This document shows, one piece after another, positions 26,527 through 36,218 of a stretch of 64,000 nucleotides of DNA. Where the stretch lies: NCBI RefSeq assembly GCF_018343515.1, contig NZ_JAGYPD010000003.1, forward strand, positions 450,116-514,115, given 5' to 3'. Origin of the DNA: Bacillus sp. FJAT-50079 (GTDB taxonomy: Bacteria > Bacillota > Bacilli > Bacillales > Bacillaceae_C). Position 1 is the stretch's first letter. Each line of letters starts with the position of its first letter. The notes under the pieces are model-generated. The model was given only the letters and a program-made list of their open reading frames with translations. It made no database searches and was not told where the DNA came from. The position numbers were made by a program, and so were the translations under genes.

Positions 26527-27228
26527 GTGAAAAAAGTGCTTGTTGTTGAGGATGAGCCCTCAATTGCTATGTTGTTGCAATACAATTTAGAAAAGGCGGG
26601 ATTTTCGGTCATAACAGCAAACGAGGGAAATACAGGTTTGCAAATTGCTATGGAAGAAAAGGTAGAGATGATTATTCTTGATTTAATGCTCCCGGGGATG
26701 GACGGGATGGATATATGTAAAACACTTCGGCAGGAAAAGATCAAAACGCCCATTTTAATGCTAACCGCTCGTGACGATGAATTTGATAAAGTGCTTGGCC
26801 TTGAGCTTGGAGCCGATGATTACTTAACGAAGCCGTTCAGTCCTCGCGAAGTGATTGCAAGGGTTAAGGCGATTTTGCGTCGCTCTAAAATGAATGAAGA
26901 ATCGATTGAAGATACAGAAGAGAAGACGAATATTCAGATTGGCGACTTGACTGTTTTTCCAGAAAAATACGAGGCAGAACTGGCGGGGGCAAAGCTCGAT
27001 CTCACGCCAAAAGAATTTGAGTTATTGCTTTATCTCGCTAACAATCAAGGGAAAGTATTAAGTCGAAATCAGCTCTTAGATGCGGTTTGGAATTATGATT
27101 TTGCCGGTGACTCCCGCATTGTTGATGTTCATATTAGTCATTTGCGTGAGAAAATCGAAGAGGATACGAAGCGCCCTCTTTACATTAAGACGGTTCGTGG
27201 CTTTGGTTATAAATTGGAGAAACCGTAA
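26527..27228 (+). CDS. phoP: PhoP phosphate-starvation response regulator
   Basis: OmpR-family regulator, 233 aa, GTG start after GGAGGCGGGG. The receiver domain carries the phosphoacceptor D52 (IILDLMLPGMDG) and the conserved K in LTKPFSPRE. The C-terminal winged helix is visible (LTPKEFELLLYL, VDVHISHLREKIE). It pairs with the kinase gene two bases downstream and sits before the pst genes it is expected to activate under phosphate limitation. Confidence 0.94.
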   Translation: MKKVLVVEDEPSIAMLLQYNLEKAGFSVITANEGNTGLQIAMEEKVEMIILDLMLPGMDGMDICKTLRQEKIKTPILMLTARDDEFDKVLGLELGADDYLTKPFSPREVIARVKAILRRSKMNEESIEDTEEKTNIQIGDLTVFPEKYEAELAGAKLDLTPKEFELLLYLANNQGKVLSRNQLLDAVWNYDFAGDSRIVDVHISHLREKIEEDTKRPLYIKTVRGFGYKLEKP

Positions 27229-27230
27229 CG

Positions 27231-29012
27231 ATGCATAAATTATGGCTACGAATCACATTTTCATTTTTACTACTGATGTCTTTTCTTCTACTCATTTCTG
27301 GATTTTTTCTTGCGGAAATGATGAAAAATACATATTTTGATTTGAAAGAAAATCACCTTATTCAAACGGCTAATCTGACTTTGAAAGCTATTGAAATGGA
27401 TGAAGCCTCTCTTTCAGAAGACCAATTGGAAGAGAAGATCAGAGCCTTAACATCAACGATCACGGCCCGGGTTACGATCATCGATCGTAATGGAGCGGTC
27501 ATTGCAGATTCCGAAGATGATCACTACAAAATGGAGAACCACGCTAATCGTCCTGAATTTCAGCAAGTGATCGATGAGAATCAACAATCGGGTCTGTCCA
27601 TCCGATACAGTGATACACTCGGATACAATATGATGTATGTAGCAGTTCCGATCGTGATCGATCAGGAAATAACCGGTGTAATTCGGACATCCCTTACGCT
27701 CAAAGAGATTGAACAGGCGATACGAAAACTGTGGGTAAGTATTGCCCTCGTCTTGTTGACAGCCTTTTTATTAACGGGTCTTATTGGGATGAGATTGGCA
27801 AAAGGAATTTCGGGCCCAATTGAAGAGATGATTCAAGTATCTGAGAAACTAAAGGAAAAAGACTATACCGCTCGAGTAAAAGCAACGCCTAAAGGTGAAC
27901 TAGGTCAATTGACCAATGCGATCAATATTCTTGCCGCTAGCTTGAAAAACCAAATGGATAAAATCCAAGAAAATGAACAGCGGCTTTCAGGTGTATTGAC
28001 GAATATGGTGAGCGGTGTTCTCCTTGTCGATATTGACGGTCATATCCTTTTAGCTAACCGGGCAATGGGGCAGATGTTAGGGGAAGATCCCGATCAATTT
28101 ATTGGAAAGCTCCATATGGAAGTGGGAAGAAATGCGGACTTGAGCGGACTAATTGACCAATGCCTATCAACGGGAATGGAATTAAGAGATGAAGTCCACT
28201 ACTATTATCCGAGAGAGCGGATATTAGATGCCCATCTTGCCCCATATGTTGATGAAACAGGGAAAATTAAAGGGATTATCGCCGTTCTCCACGATGTGAC
28301 GAATATGCGTAGGCTAGAGAAAATGCGAAGTGAATTCGTAGCCAATGTTTCCCATGAATTAAAAACACCAATTACCTCTGTAAAAGGATTCGCCGAAACA
28401 TTACTGGATGGGGCGATGGAAGATGAGGCGCTGCATCGCAGTTTTCTTACGATTATCTATGAGGAAAGCAGCCGGATGCATCGACTGATCAATGATTTGC
28501 TTTATCTTTCAAGTATTGAACATCACCGGATTCCGTTAACGAGCGAAAATGTTAATTTTTCCGATGTAGTAGCGAGTACTGCAAATACGGTGCTAGAAGA
28601 AGCGGCAAAAAAGAACTTAAAAGTGAGCCTACCTGAAAAGAAAGAGATTTGGATCGAAGGAGACAGGGACCGGATTCAGCAAATTGTCCTTAATCTACTT
28701 TCCAATGCGATTTCCTATACACCTGCTGGTGGAGAAATTTCTGTTGCAATCGATGTTGAGAGAGAAAACGTAAAGTTGAAAGTGAAGGATACGGGAATTG
28801 GGATTGCTCAAAAAGAGTTGCCAAGAATATTTGAACGCTTTTACCGTGTTGATAAAGCCCGCTCACGCAGTTCGGGTGGTACCGGGCTTGGACTTGCGAT
28901 TGTAAAGCATCTTGTGGAGTCGCATCATGGAATGATTGATGTCAAAAGTATTGAAGGGGAAGGAACGATCTTTATCGTTACGCTTCCGATCAAGCAAGAA
29001 ACAGAAGATTGA
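27231..29012 (+). CDS. phoR: PhoR phosphate-sensing histidine kinase
   Basis: 593-aa membrane kinase. Two transmembrane segments (about residues 6-28 and 166-186) flank an extracellular PAS-like sensor, followed by HAMP, a cytoplasmic PAS (about 255-355), the H-box VANVSHELKTPITSVKGFAE and the N, G1 and G2 boxes (NLLSNAISYTPAGGE, DTGIGIAQKELPRIF, GGTGLGLAIVKHL). It is in the same operon as phoP. A terminator separates it from pstS. Confidence 0.94.
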   Translation: MHKLWLRITFSFLLLMSFLLLISGFFLAEMMKNTYFDLKENHLIQTANLTLKAIEMDEASLSEDQLEEKIRALTSTITARVTIIDRNGAVIADSEDDHYKMENHANRPEFQQVIDENQQSGLSIRYSDTLGYNMMYVAVPIVIDQEITGVIRTSLTLKEIEQAIRKLWVSIALVLLTAFLLTGLIGMRLAKGISGPIEEMIQVSEKLKEKDYTARVKATPKGELGQLTNAINILAASLKNQMDKIQENEQRLSGVLTNMVSGVLLVDIDGHILLANRAMGQMLGEDPDQFIGKLHMEVGRNADLSGLIDQCLSTGMELRDEVHYYYPRERILDAHLAPYVDETGKIKGIIAVLHDVTNMRRLEKMRSEFVANVSHELKTPITSVKGFAETLLDGAMEDEALHRSFLTIIYEESSRMHRLINDLLYLSSIEHHRIPLTSENVNFSDVVASTANTVLEEAAKKNLKVSLPEKKEIWIEGDRDRIQQIVLNLLSNAISYTPAGGEISVAIDVERENVKLKVKDTGIGIAQKELPRIFERFYRVDKARSRSSGGTGLGLAIVKHLVESHHGMIDVKSIEGEGTIFIVTLPIKQETED

Positions 29013-29020
29013 TTTAGTGT

Positions 29021-29057
29021 ACCCTACATTCATTGTAAAGGATGTAGGGTGTTTTTA
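29021..29057 (+). terminator. intrinsic terminator after phoPR
   Basis: ACCCTACAT and ATGTAGGGT form a perfect 9-bp stem followed by GTTTTT. Confidence 0.9.
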
Positions 29058-29064
29058 TATATTT

Positions 29065-29129
29065 TCAACAGGATCTTTACAATATCTTTACAATTGATTA
29101 ATCGTAAATTGATAAATAAACAGTAAGAT
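29065..29129 (+). promoter_or_regulatory. PhoP box and promoter of the pst operon
   Basis: TCAACA (29065), TTTACA (29076), TTTACA (29087) and TTAATC (29098) recur every 11 bases, the arrangement known for PhoP-P binding (TTAACA-like repeats with about five-base spacers). A possible -10, TAAGAT, lies at 29124-29129. This predicts induction of pstSCAB-phoU by phosphate starvation. Confidence 0.85.
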
Positions 29130-29179
29130 AGTCCTTGTAGCAAACAAATAAAACGAACAAAACAGGGGGAAATCTTACA

Positions 29180-30181
29180 ATGAAATTAAAATCCGCATTC
29201 GCTACATTGACATTGGCTTCAGCATTTATGCTTGCAGCTTGTGGCAATGGTGATGGAAGTACTACAAATAATGGTAATGCTTCAAATGAAAATCCATCAA
29301 ATTCACCAAAAGTAGAGGATACGGCTAATGACAAATTAACCGGTTCAGTAGGAATTGATGGTTCATCAACAGTTTTCCCAATTTTTGAAGCTATTTCAGA
29401 AGAATATGCTGCGGTTCAACCAGATGTGAAGGCACCTGTTGGAGTTTCAGGAACTGGCGGAGGTTTTAAAAAGTTTATCGCGGGTGAAACAGATATTAGC
29501 AACGCCTCGCGCCCGATTAAAGATGAGGAAGCCCAATTATTAAAAGATGGTGGTATTCCATACACAGAATTTGAAATTGCCTACGATGGTCTATCTGTCG
29601 TCGTTAATAAAGATAATGATTTTGTAGATAATTTAACAGTCGATGAATTGAAAAAAATGTGGGTAGAAGATGGTAATGTGAAAACGTGGGCAGATGTACG
29701 TGAAGGTTGGCCAGAAGAACCGATCACATTCTATAGCCCAGGAACAGATTCAGGAACATATGACTATTGGAATGAAGTCATTCTTGAAGATGAGCAAATG
29801 AGGAAAGACGCAACATTATCTGAAGATGATAATGTCCTCGTACAAGGTGTAATGGGAGATAAAGGCGGTATTGGTTTCTTCGGATTCTCCTACTACATCG
29901 AAAATAAGGACAATCTAACAGTTGTTCCAATTGTGAATGGCGCGGGTGAAGCTGTTACTCCAGATCATGACACAATTATGAATGGGGTATATGAACCACT
30001 TTCACGTCCATTGTATTTCTACGTTCGCAATGATTCTTTGTCAGGCAAGCCTGAAGTATATGACTACGTAAAATTTGCAATTGAAAATGCAGGTACATTG
30101 TCAGAGGAAGTAGGCTACATTAGCTTGCAAGAAGATGAATATAAAGAAGCTCTTACGAAATTAGAAGAAGCTGCAAAATAA
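29180..30181 (+). CDS. pstS: PstS phosphate-binding lipoprotein
   Basis: High-affinity phosphate-binding protein, 333 aa. The signal peptide ends in the lipobox LAACG with C21 as the lipidated cysteine. Phosphate-site stretches [22 protein letters not shown] and [12 protein letters not shown] are present. A Ser/Asn-rich linker follows the cysteine. It is the first gene of the PhoP-box operon. Confidence 0.95.
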   Translation: MKLKSAFATLTLASAFMLAACGNGDGSTTNNGNASNENPSNSPKVEDTANDKLTGSVGIDGSSTVFPIFEAISEEYAAVQPDVKAPVGVSGTGGGFKKFIAGETDISNASRPIKDEEAQLLKDGGIPYTEFEIAYDGLSVVVNKDNDFVDNLTVDELKKMWVEDGNVKTWADVREGWPEEPITFYSPGTDSGTYDYWNEVILEDEQMRKDATLSEDDNVLVQGVMGDKGGIGFFGFSYYIENKDNLTVVPIVNGAGEAVTPDHDTIMNGVYEPLSRPLYFYVRNDSLSGKPEVYDYVKFAIENAGTLSEEVGYISLQEDEYKEALTKLEEAAK

Positions 30182-30244
30182 TATCCGAAGGTGAGAGGAA
30201 ATTTCCTCTCACCTTAACTATGAAAATAGATGAGGAGTTTTCAT

Positions 30245-31192
30245 ATGGCTTTTAAAACAGAAAAAACATCTGTTGCAACGATCATTGAAGAAAATAAAAG
30301 AAAAAACAAGTATAAACAAGGGTTAGTTGAAAAATCTGTTCCTATCTTTCTTTTTATTATGGCAATTATCTCGATTTTAACGACAATTGGTATTGTCGTT
30401 ACATTACTATTGGAAACAATTACGTTCTTTGGACGTGTTCATATTATAGATTTTATTACGAGTAAAGAATGGTTCCCATTTTTTGAAGCAGATCCTCAAT
30501 ATGGAATCATGCCACTTATTAGCGGAACATTGCTCGTTGCATTGATTGCGATGCTCGTTGCGATCCCAATCGGTCTGGCAACGGCAATTTATTTAAGTGA
30601 ATATGCAAGTGAGCGAGTTAGAAAAGTAGTGAAGCCGATTCTAGAAGTATTGGCTGGTATACCAACGATTGTATATGGATTCTTTGCATTAACATTCGTT
30701 ACTCCTTTTTTACAAAAGCTTGTGCCAGACTTAAATTTTTTCAATGCATTAAGTCCAGGAATTGTTGTCGGGATTATGATTATTCCAATGATTGCCTCCC
30801 TTTCAGAAGATGCGATGAGCGCTGTACCAAGATCAATGAGAGAAGGGGCGTTAGCACTAGGCTCAACAAAATTAGAAGTATCATTAAAAGTCGTTTTGCC
30901 TGCTGCTTTATCAGGAATTATCGCTTCGTTTGTTCTCGGTATTTCCCGTGCGATCGGTGAAACGATGATCGTGACGATTGCAGGTGGTTCCAAACCGAAT
31001 TTAACCTTTGATCCGACCGAAACGATTCAAACGATGACTGCTTATATTGTGCAAGTTAGTTTAGGTGATGCGTCATACGGATCAACTATTTATTACAGTA
31101 TTTATGCCGTTGGAATGACGTTATTTATTTTTACACTTATCATGAACATCATTGCCCAATGGATCTCTAAACGATTTAGGGAGGAGTATTAA
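30245..31192 (+). CDS. pstC: PstC phosphate ABC transporter permease
   Basis: Membrane subunit, 315 aa. ATG 30245 follows TGAGGAG; an upstream in-frame start at 30230 precedes that site. Six membrane segments are expected, and the binding-protein-dependent loop is REGALALGSTKLEVSLKVVL. It overlaps pstA by one base. Confidence 0.94.
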   Translation: MAFKTEKTSVATIIEENKRKNKYKQGLVEKSVPIFLFIMAIISILTTIGIVVTLLLETITFFGRVHIIDFITSKEWFPFFEADPQYGIMPLISGTLLVALIAMLVAIPIGLATAIYLSEYASERVRKVVKPILEVLAGIPTIVYGFFALTFVTPFLQKLVPDLNFFNALSPGIVVGIMIIPMIASLSEDAMSAVPRSMREGALALGSTKLEVSLKVVLPAALSGIIASFVLGISRAIGETMIVTIAGGSKPNLTFDPTETIQTMTAYIVQVSLGDASYGSTIYYSIYAVGMTLFIFTLIMNIIAQWISKRFREEY

Positions 31193-32070
31193 TGGAGTTA
31201 ATTAATAAAGAAAATGTAACGAAAAGAATCGGTTCACGAATTTTGAAAAACACGCTATTAAAGTGGCTGTTTTTACTCGCTACTTCATTTGGTTTAATCG
31301 TATTAGCGGTTTTGATCTATCGAATTTTTACGCAGGGATTTGGCTATTTGGATCTTGATTTTTTCACGAATTTTGCTTCGCGCAGACCTGAAGATGCAGG
31401 AATAAAAGCGGCGATCTTCGGGACGATATGGCTAATGGCTGTAACTGGTCCGGTATCGATCATATTAGGAGTTGGCTGTGCGATCTACCTTGAACTATAC
31501 GCAAAGAAAAATAAATTCACTCGTTTTATTCAAATGAATATTTCCAATCTAGCGGGCGTTCCTTCAATTGTATTTGGTTTACTAGGTCTTACCGTATTTG
31601 TTCGGATGATGGAAATGGGAAGAAGTGTGCTTGCAGGTGGATTAACGATGAGCTTGTTAATTTTACCGATCATTGTCGTTGCTTCCCAAGAGGCGCTTCG
31701 TGCTGTTCCAAAAGATCTTCAAGAAGCTTCGTACGGAATGGGAGCGACGAAATGGCAAACGATTCGCCGCGTCATTTTACCGGCAGCGATTCCTGGGATT
31801 TTGACAGGCGGGATTCTTGCTTTATCAAGGGCGGTAGGGGAAACAGCCCCACTCATTATGATTGGTGCCTTAACTTTTGTTGCCTTCATTCCAGAAAGCA
31901 TTTGGTCCGGATTTACCGTCATGCCGATTCAAATATTCAACTGGACGAGTCGTCCGCAAGTCGCGTTCCATGATGTAGCAGCCGCTGGAATCATCGTTTT
32001 ATTAGTGATGCTCGTTCTCATGAACTCGATCGCAATCATCATTCGAAATAAATTTTCTAAACGATATTAA
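31192..32070 (+). CDS. pstA: PstA phosphate ABC transporter permease
   Basis: Second permease subunit, 292 aa, with six membrane segments and the EAA-type loop [28 protein letters not shown] lies at the end of pstC. It pairs with PstC to form the phosphate channel. Confidence 0.94.
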   Translation: MELINKENVTKRIGSRILKNTLLKWLFLLATSFGLIVLAVLIYRIFTQGFGYLDLDFFTNFASRRPEDAGIKAAIFGTIWLMAVTGPVSIILGVGCAIYLELYAKKNKFTRFIQMNISNLAGVPSIVFGLLGLTVFVRMMEMGRSVLAGGLTMSLLILPIIVVASQEALRAVPKDLQEASYGMGATKWQTIRRVILPAAIPGILTGGILALSRAVGETAPLIMIGALTFVAFIPESIWSGFTVMPIQIFNWTSRPQVAFHDVAAAGIIVLLVMLVLMNSIAIIIRNKFSKRY

Positions 32071-32083
32071 TGGAGGGATCAAT

Positions 32084-32890
32084 TTGAGCATAACAATGGT
32101 AAAAGAACAACAAAACGAATCGACGAGAACTCCAAAGGACTTCGTATTCCAAGCGAAAGACTTTAATCTTTGGTACGGTGAGGACCATGCATTAAAAAAT
32201 ATTAATTTTGATATTGCAGAAAATCATGTTACCGCAATTATTGGACCGTCGGGCTGTGGAAAATCGACTTTCGTTAAGTCACTTAATCGGATGGTCGAGT
32301 TAATTCCGACTGTAAGGATGTCAGGTGAATTGCTTTATAGAGGAAGAAATATTTTAGATAATAAGTACGGTGTAGAAGAATTAAGAACAAAGGTGGGAAT
32401 GGTTTTTCAAAAGCCGAATCCTTTTCCAAAATCAATCTATGAAAACGTCGTTTATGGTCCGCGCATTCATGGTATTCGCGATAAAAAGCTGCTTGATCAA
32501 ATTGTGGAAACGAGCTTAAAAGGGGCAGCAATTTGGGACGAAGTAAAGGATCGATTACATGAAAATGCATACGGGTTATCAGGTGGGCAGCAGCAGCGTC
32601 TTTGCATTGCAAGATGTCTTGCGATTGAGCCGGATGTCATTTTAATGGATGAGCCTACTTCCGCTCTAGACCCAATTTCTACATTAAAAGTGGAAGAGCT
32701 TGTTCAAGAGTTAAAAGAAAAATATAGTATCGTTATTGTGACGCATAATATGCAGCAAGCTGCGCGTATTTCCGATAAAACAGCCTTTTTCCTTAGTGGT
32801 GAGTTAATTGAATATGATGAAACGTCTACAATGTTTTCCAATCCGACGGATAAAAGAACGGAAGATTATATTACTGGTCGATTTGGTTAA
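32084..32890 (+). CDS. pstB: PstB phosphate ABC transporter ATPase
   Basis: 268-aa ATPase. TTG 32084 follows TGGAGGGATC. Motifs are Walker [11 protein letters not shown], the Q-loop [18 protein letters not shown] (typical of PstB), signature [13 protein letters not shown] and Walker [14 protein letters not shown], followed by a [12 protein letters not shown] switch region. It is a single copy here; some bacilli carry two pstB genes. Confidence 0.95.
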   Translation: MSITMVKEQQNESTRTPKDFVFQAKDFNLWYGEDHALKNINFDIAENHVTAIIGPSGCGKSTFVKSLNRMVELIPTVRMSGELLYRGRNILDNKYGVEELRTKVGMVFQKPNPFPKSIYENVVYGPRIHGIRDKKLLDQIVETSLKGAAIWDEVKDRLHENAYGLSGGQQQRLCIARCLAIEPDVILMDEPTSALDPISTLKVEELVQELKEKYSIVIVTHNMQQAARISDKTAFFLSGELIEYDETSTMFSNPTDKRTEDYITGRFG

Positions 32891-32902
32891 GGAGGAAGTT
32901 CG

Positions 32903-33562
32903 ATGATTGTAAGAGGGCAATTTGAAGAACAATTGAAAGAGTTACATCAGCATCTCCTTACAATGGGAATGTTGGTTGAAGAAGCTGTGCACCATGCGGT
33001 GAAATCGCTCGTTGATAAAGATGAGGAGCTAGCCAATACGGTCGTAGCGAAGGATAAAGCGATCAATGATGTGGAGTTGGAAATCGAAAAAAGATGTTTG
33101 ACTTTGATTGCCTTGCAGCAACCTGTTGGCAGTGATCTACGTAGAATTGCCACAACATTAAAGGTTTCCACTGATCTGGAAAGAATGGCCGATCATGCTG
33201 TCAGTATTGGTAAAACAACACTAAAATTAAAAAATGAAACATATGCAAAACCGCTTATTGACATTCCAAAAATGGGCGAACTTGTTAAGAAGATGGTGCA
33301 CGATGTTCTTAGTGCGTATATCGATATGGATAAGGAAGCGGCAATCATGGTGGCGAAACAAGACGATGTGATCGATGCCTATTATAAAAGTATTTTCACT
33401 GAATTAATCGATCTCATGAAAAATGATCAAGCATCGATTAATCAGGCGACACATCTGCTGCTTGTCGCCCAGTTTTTAGAACGAATCGGCGATTATGTCA
33501 CGAATATTTGTGAAAGCATCGTCTATATGTCGACAGGTAAAATGATTGAGCTAAATGATTAA
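32903..33562 (+). CDS. phoU: PhoU phosphate-signalling regulator
   Basis: 219-aa protein with two PhoU three-helix repeats (about residues 10-100 and 115-205), each with metal-binding acidic motifs such as TTLKVSTDLERMADHAVSIG and ERIGDYVTNICES. PhoU is known to restrain phosphate import and Pho signalling. B. subtilis lacks phoU in its pst operon, so this layout differs from that species. Confidence 0.94.
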   Translation: MIVRGQFEEQLKELHQHLLTMGMLVEEAVHHAVKSLVDKDEELANTVVAKDKAINDVELEIEKRCLTLIALQQPVGSDLRRIATTLKVSTDLERMADHAVSIGKTTLKLKNETYAKPLIDIPKMGELVKKMVHDVLSAYIDMDKEAAIMVAKQDDVIDAYYKSIFTELIDLMKNDQASINQATHLLLVAQFLERIGDYVTNICESIVYMSTGKMIELND

Positions 33563-33568
33563 TTCGAT

Positions 33569-33612
33569 ATCGACTTTCGCCTTTTAGGAGGCGGAAGTCG
33601 ATTTATTTTTCT
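33569..33612 (+). terminator. intrinsic terminator after phoU
   Basis: ATCGACTT (33569-33576) pairs with AAGTCGAT (33595-33602), with an inner CGCC/GGCG pair and a T-rich tail. Confidence 0.8.
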
Positions 33613-33656
33613 CAGCGTGATACAATCGCGTAAATAACAAACGGTAGGTGAAAAAA

Positions 33657-34304
33657 ATGGGCGTTCATCATTATTTTAAGAGCTTATCTGATTTGGAGAA
33701 AATTTATCGTTGTCCAGGCAAGTTTAAATTTCAGGAACATTCCGTTGCGAGCCATTCATTTAAGGTGACGAAAATCGCCCAGTTTCTTGGAACAGTCGAA
33801 GAGCAGGCAGGAAGTACAGTCGATTGGCGACTCCTATATGAAAAAGCATTAAATCACGATTATGCAGAGCTTTTCACCGGAGATATTAAAACGCCAGTGA
33901 AATACGCTTCAAAAGAATTAAAACGTCTATTTAATGAAGTAGAAGAAGAAATGACAAAGAAATTTATTGAAAAAGAATTCCCAAAGGAATTTCAGGCGGT
34001 TTATTTAGAGCGATTTAAAGAAGGAAAAGACGAAACGCTTGAAGGAATGATTTTATCGGTCGCAGATAAAATTGATTTGCTTTACGAATCATTTGGGGAA
34101 ATTCAAAAGGAAAATCCGGAGCCGCTTTTCCAAGAAATATATGAAGAAGCATTAAGCACGATTTTGCTATTTAAAGAAATGAACTGTGTAACATATTTTC
34201 TTGAGCAGATTTTACCAGATATGCTGCGCGAACGATTCATTGAACAAAGTGAATTGGTCGCCATTACTGAAAAAATGGTTGAGGAAAGTCGCAAGGGCGA
34301 GTAA
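33657..34304 (+). CDS. YfbR-like HD-domain 5'-deoxynucleotidase
   Basis: 215-aa HD-domain phosphohydrolase. ATG 33657 follows TAGGTGA; the GTG at 33648 lies inside that site. Metal-binding motifs in order are EHSVASHSFKV (H), NHDYAELFTGDIKTPVKY (HD) and a downstream D in SVADKIDLLYE. These match the YfbR group, which dephosphorylates deoxynucleoside 5'-monophosphates. It is followed closely by csbA. Confidence 0.85.
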   Translation: MGVHHYFKSLSDLEKIYRCPGKFKFQEHSVASHSFKVTKIAQFLGTVEEQAGSTVDWRLLYEKALNHDYAELFTGDIKTPVKYASKELKRLFNEVEEEMTKKFIEKEFPKEFQAVYLERFKEGKDETLEGMILSVADKIDLLYESFGEIQKENPEPLFQEIYEEALSTILLFKEMNCVTYFLEQILPDMLRERFIEQSELVAITEKMVEESRKGE

Positions 34305-34343
34305 AGTAGATAGTAACGGAGCAATTTTGAGGAGTGTACCGAT

Positions 34344-34583
34344 GTGATCGATAAAGTACTATCTGCGATATTTATGCCTGCGCTTATCATGCTATTTTTT
34401 ACGAGAATCACATATAGTAAAGTGGTCGGTTTCCTTTTGACCGTATCATTAATTATCGTTTCAGCTTATAAAGGGTATATTCATCTTTGGTGGATGGTCG
34501 TCATAGAGGCGGCATCGCTTACGATTGGGCTTTATATTGTCAATCAGATAGAAAGAAAAAAGAAGAAAAAAAGCGTCGAATGA
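34344..34583 (+). CDS. csbA: CsbA small membrane protein
   Basis: 79-aa hydrophobic protein with three membrane segments and a lysine-rich tail (ERKKKKKSVE), matching CsbA, which in B. subtilis lies just upstream of uvrBA and belongs to the sigma-B general stress regulon. The start is GTG 34344 after GAGGAG. I do not see a clear sigma-B promoter (GTTTAA/GGGTAT) here. Function is unknown. Confidence 0.85.
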   Translation: MIDKVLSAIFMPALIMLFFTRITYSKVVGFLLTVSLIIVSAYKGYIHLWWMVVIEAASLTIGLYIVNQIERKKKKKSVE

Positions 34584-34623
34584 GCGGGAATCCGTGGACA
34601 TGAGGCGTTTTTTTCGTTCCAAT

Positions 34624-34650
34624 TGAACCTTTTACCTTCCCCAATAGTAT
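34624..34650 (+). promoter_or_regulatory. candidate ECF-type promoter of the small sigma-factor unit
   Basis: TGAACC (34624-34629) and GTAT (34647-34650) are separated by 17 bases. This resembles the TGAAAC-N16/17-CGTA promoters of Bacillus ECF sigma factors and has the same geometry as the element before yvlB. It could serve autoregulation. Confidence 0.45.
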
Positions 34651-34685
34651 AAACATGTAATGAAGTGTAAAGGAAGGTGGCATGA

Positions 34686-35063
34686 ATGCCGATAACAGGT
34701 TGGGTGATTAGTAGCATTGTAGCAGCTGTGATTGGTTCGATATTTGTTTTAATTATCGTTCCAATGAATAAAAAAGTCGTACGTGATCGGTGGGGGAAAA
34801 TCGATTTTGCGAATACGGATCTGTATTTCAAATGGACACGCTGGGACACGATTATTATTCTTTCAGCTGTTTATACAATTCTTAACATAACGGGCTTACT
34901 CGTTTTCCTTTTGCGTGGTGATACGATTCAAAGCCCGATCATTCAATATTTTATCCATCAAACATTCGTGTTTAGTTTGATTACCTTTATCTGGCTTATC
35001 TCAAAGCTTGTTTACGTATTTAAAGGGATCAAAGTGCGGTGGCCACATGAATTCAAAGAATAA
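34686..35063 (+). CDS. small membrane protein encoded upstream of an ECF sigma factor
   Basis: 125 aa, ATG after GGAAGGTGG. It has three membrane segments (about residues 6-26, 57-79 and 90-112) and ends in a basic tail (FKGIKVRWPHEFKE). I do not recognise the family. The last 17 bases overlap the sigma-factor gene, so the two are translationally coupled. It may take part in controlling that sigma factor, as membrane co-regulators often do. Confidence 0.75.
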   Translation: MPITGWVISSIVAAVIGSIFVLIIVPMNKKVVRDRWGKIDFANTDLYFKWTRWDTIIILSAVYTILNITGLLVFLLRGDTIQSPIIQYFIHQTFVFSLITFIWLISKLVYVFKGIKVRWPHEFKE

Positions 35064-35580
35064 TCATGCATACATTACGGTAGATATGGATGGGAGCAAG
35101 GAGTCGATTGATGAGCTATATGATTTATACAAGGAGCAATTGTATCGATTCGTATACCGCTACTCAAATGATCGCCAATTCAGCATTGATATTGTTCAAG
35201 ATACGTTTGAGAAGCTCATAAAGAAGAAGCATCAATACATTCCGGAAAAAGGCAGCTTTAAGACGTATCTTTTTCAAATTGCCTATAACACGATGATGAC
35301 AAAAATGAAGAGACGACAAACGCTTCAAGCGCTTTTTCCCTTTTTAATTTCTTCGTCCGTTCCCACGATTGACTTGGAAGAAAAAATGGTTGTTCGTCAA
35401 GCGCTTCAATCTTTGCCAGAAGAACAAAGAGCCGTTGTACTACTCATTTATTATCATGATGTCACACAAAAAGAGGCAGCTGCGATACTGCGTATTCCAC
35501 TTGGTACGGTAAAGTCACGATTGCATCACGCTTTAAAAAAATTAAAGCACGATTTAGAGGTGGATTTTAATGAAGGATGA
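35047..35580 (+). CDS. ECF-type RNA polymerase sigma factor
   Basis: ATG 35047 gives 177 aa; the in-frame start at 35008 lies deeper in the previous gene. Sigma-70 region 2 is visible (IDELYDLYKEQLYRFVYRYS, DIVQDTFEKLIKKK, FKTYLFQIAYNTM), and region 4 (ALQSLPEEQRAVVLLIYYHD, AAAILRIPLGTVKSRLHHAL). It is 3'-coupled to a 70-aa membrane-anchored ORF, a likely anti-sigma factor. It might be the SigY or YlaC type, but I cannot assign the subgroup. Confidence 0.88.
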   Translation: MNSKNNHAYITVDMDGSKESIDELYDLYKEQLYRFVYRYSNDRQFSIDIVQDTFEKLIKKKHQYIPEKGSFKTYLFQIAYNTMMTKMKRRQTLQALFPFLISSSVPTIDLEEKMVVRQALQSLPEEQRAVVLLIYYHDVTQKEAAAILRIPLGTVKSRLHHALKKLKHDLEVDFNEG

Positions 35581-35782
35581 AAACCTTAATAAAAAATTGC
35601 AGGAATTCGATGTTGATGTCCCGAACTTTCCTATGAGCAAATCGAAGGTCGATCGAATGGCTAATTGGTTATTTGCGGAGGCACCATTACCGAAAATAAA
35701 TACGAGTGACAAGGGATTAATCGTCGTACAATTAACACCCATCATTCTAATCATTTGTACGATTTTGCCAATACTATTATGA
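35570..35782 (+). CDS. short membrane-anchored putative anti-sigma factor
   Basis: 70 aa. ATG 35570 follows AGAGGTGG and overlaps the sigma-factor gene by 11 bases. A soluble N-terminal part (KKLQEFDVDVPNFPMSKSKVD) is followed by one C-terminal membrane segment ending ILIICTILPILL, with essentially nothing outside. There is no zinc-binding HxxxCxxC motif. The role is inferred from the sigma-coupled position. It is much shorter than typical anti-sigma proteins and could be truncated. Confidence 0.6.
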   Translation: MKDENLNKKLQEFDVDVPNFPMSKSKVDRMANWLFAEAPLPKINTSDKGLIVVQLTPIILIICTILPILL

Positions 35783-35951
35783 TAGAATGTGATGCAAATA
35801 GATCGTACCGACAAAAAATTGATAAGCAATAAAAAAATTAACAATGTAAGATGAAGAATCCTATCCACTCGGTATTTGATTGAATTGCAATTGAGCGGTA
35901 AGAGGAATAGGGAAAGAAAAAAATTTAGCCTTAATAAAAGGAGATCTCGAA

Positions 35952-36191
35952 ATGTTAATGCCAAATTTGTCAGTTGAGAAAAAACGTGAAATGATCAGGG
36001 AAATACAAACGTTTTTCCTTGAAGAGAGAGGAGAAGAAATCGGTGAAATCGCCGCCGAAATTTGTTTTGAGTTTATAAAAGATCGACTCGGACCCGTCTT
36101 CTATAATATGGCGATTCATGATGCTAGAGACATAGTTGAACAAAGAATGCAAACACTTGAGGAAGATTTATATGCATTGGAGAAACAATGA
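35952..36191 (+). CDS. DUF2164 family small protein
   Basis: 79 aa, preceded by AAAGGAG. It matches the DUF2164 pattern: IREIQTFFLEERGEEIGEIA, then FIKDRLGPVFYNMAIHDA and LEEDLYALE. It is probably helical and cytosolic; function unknown. It stands alone between the sigma unit and a repeat array. The first two codons contain two possible ATG starts (35952 and 35958). Confidence 0.8.
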   Translation: MLMPNLSVEKKREMIREIQTFFLEERGEEIGEIAAEICFEFIKDRLGPVFYNMAIHDARDIVEQRMQTLEEDLYALEKQ

Positions 36192-36218
36192 CGAATTAAA
36201 TCTTTTTTATGGATGATA

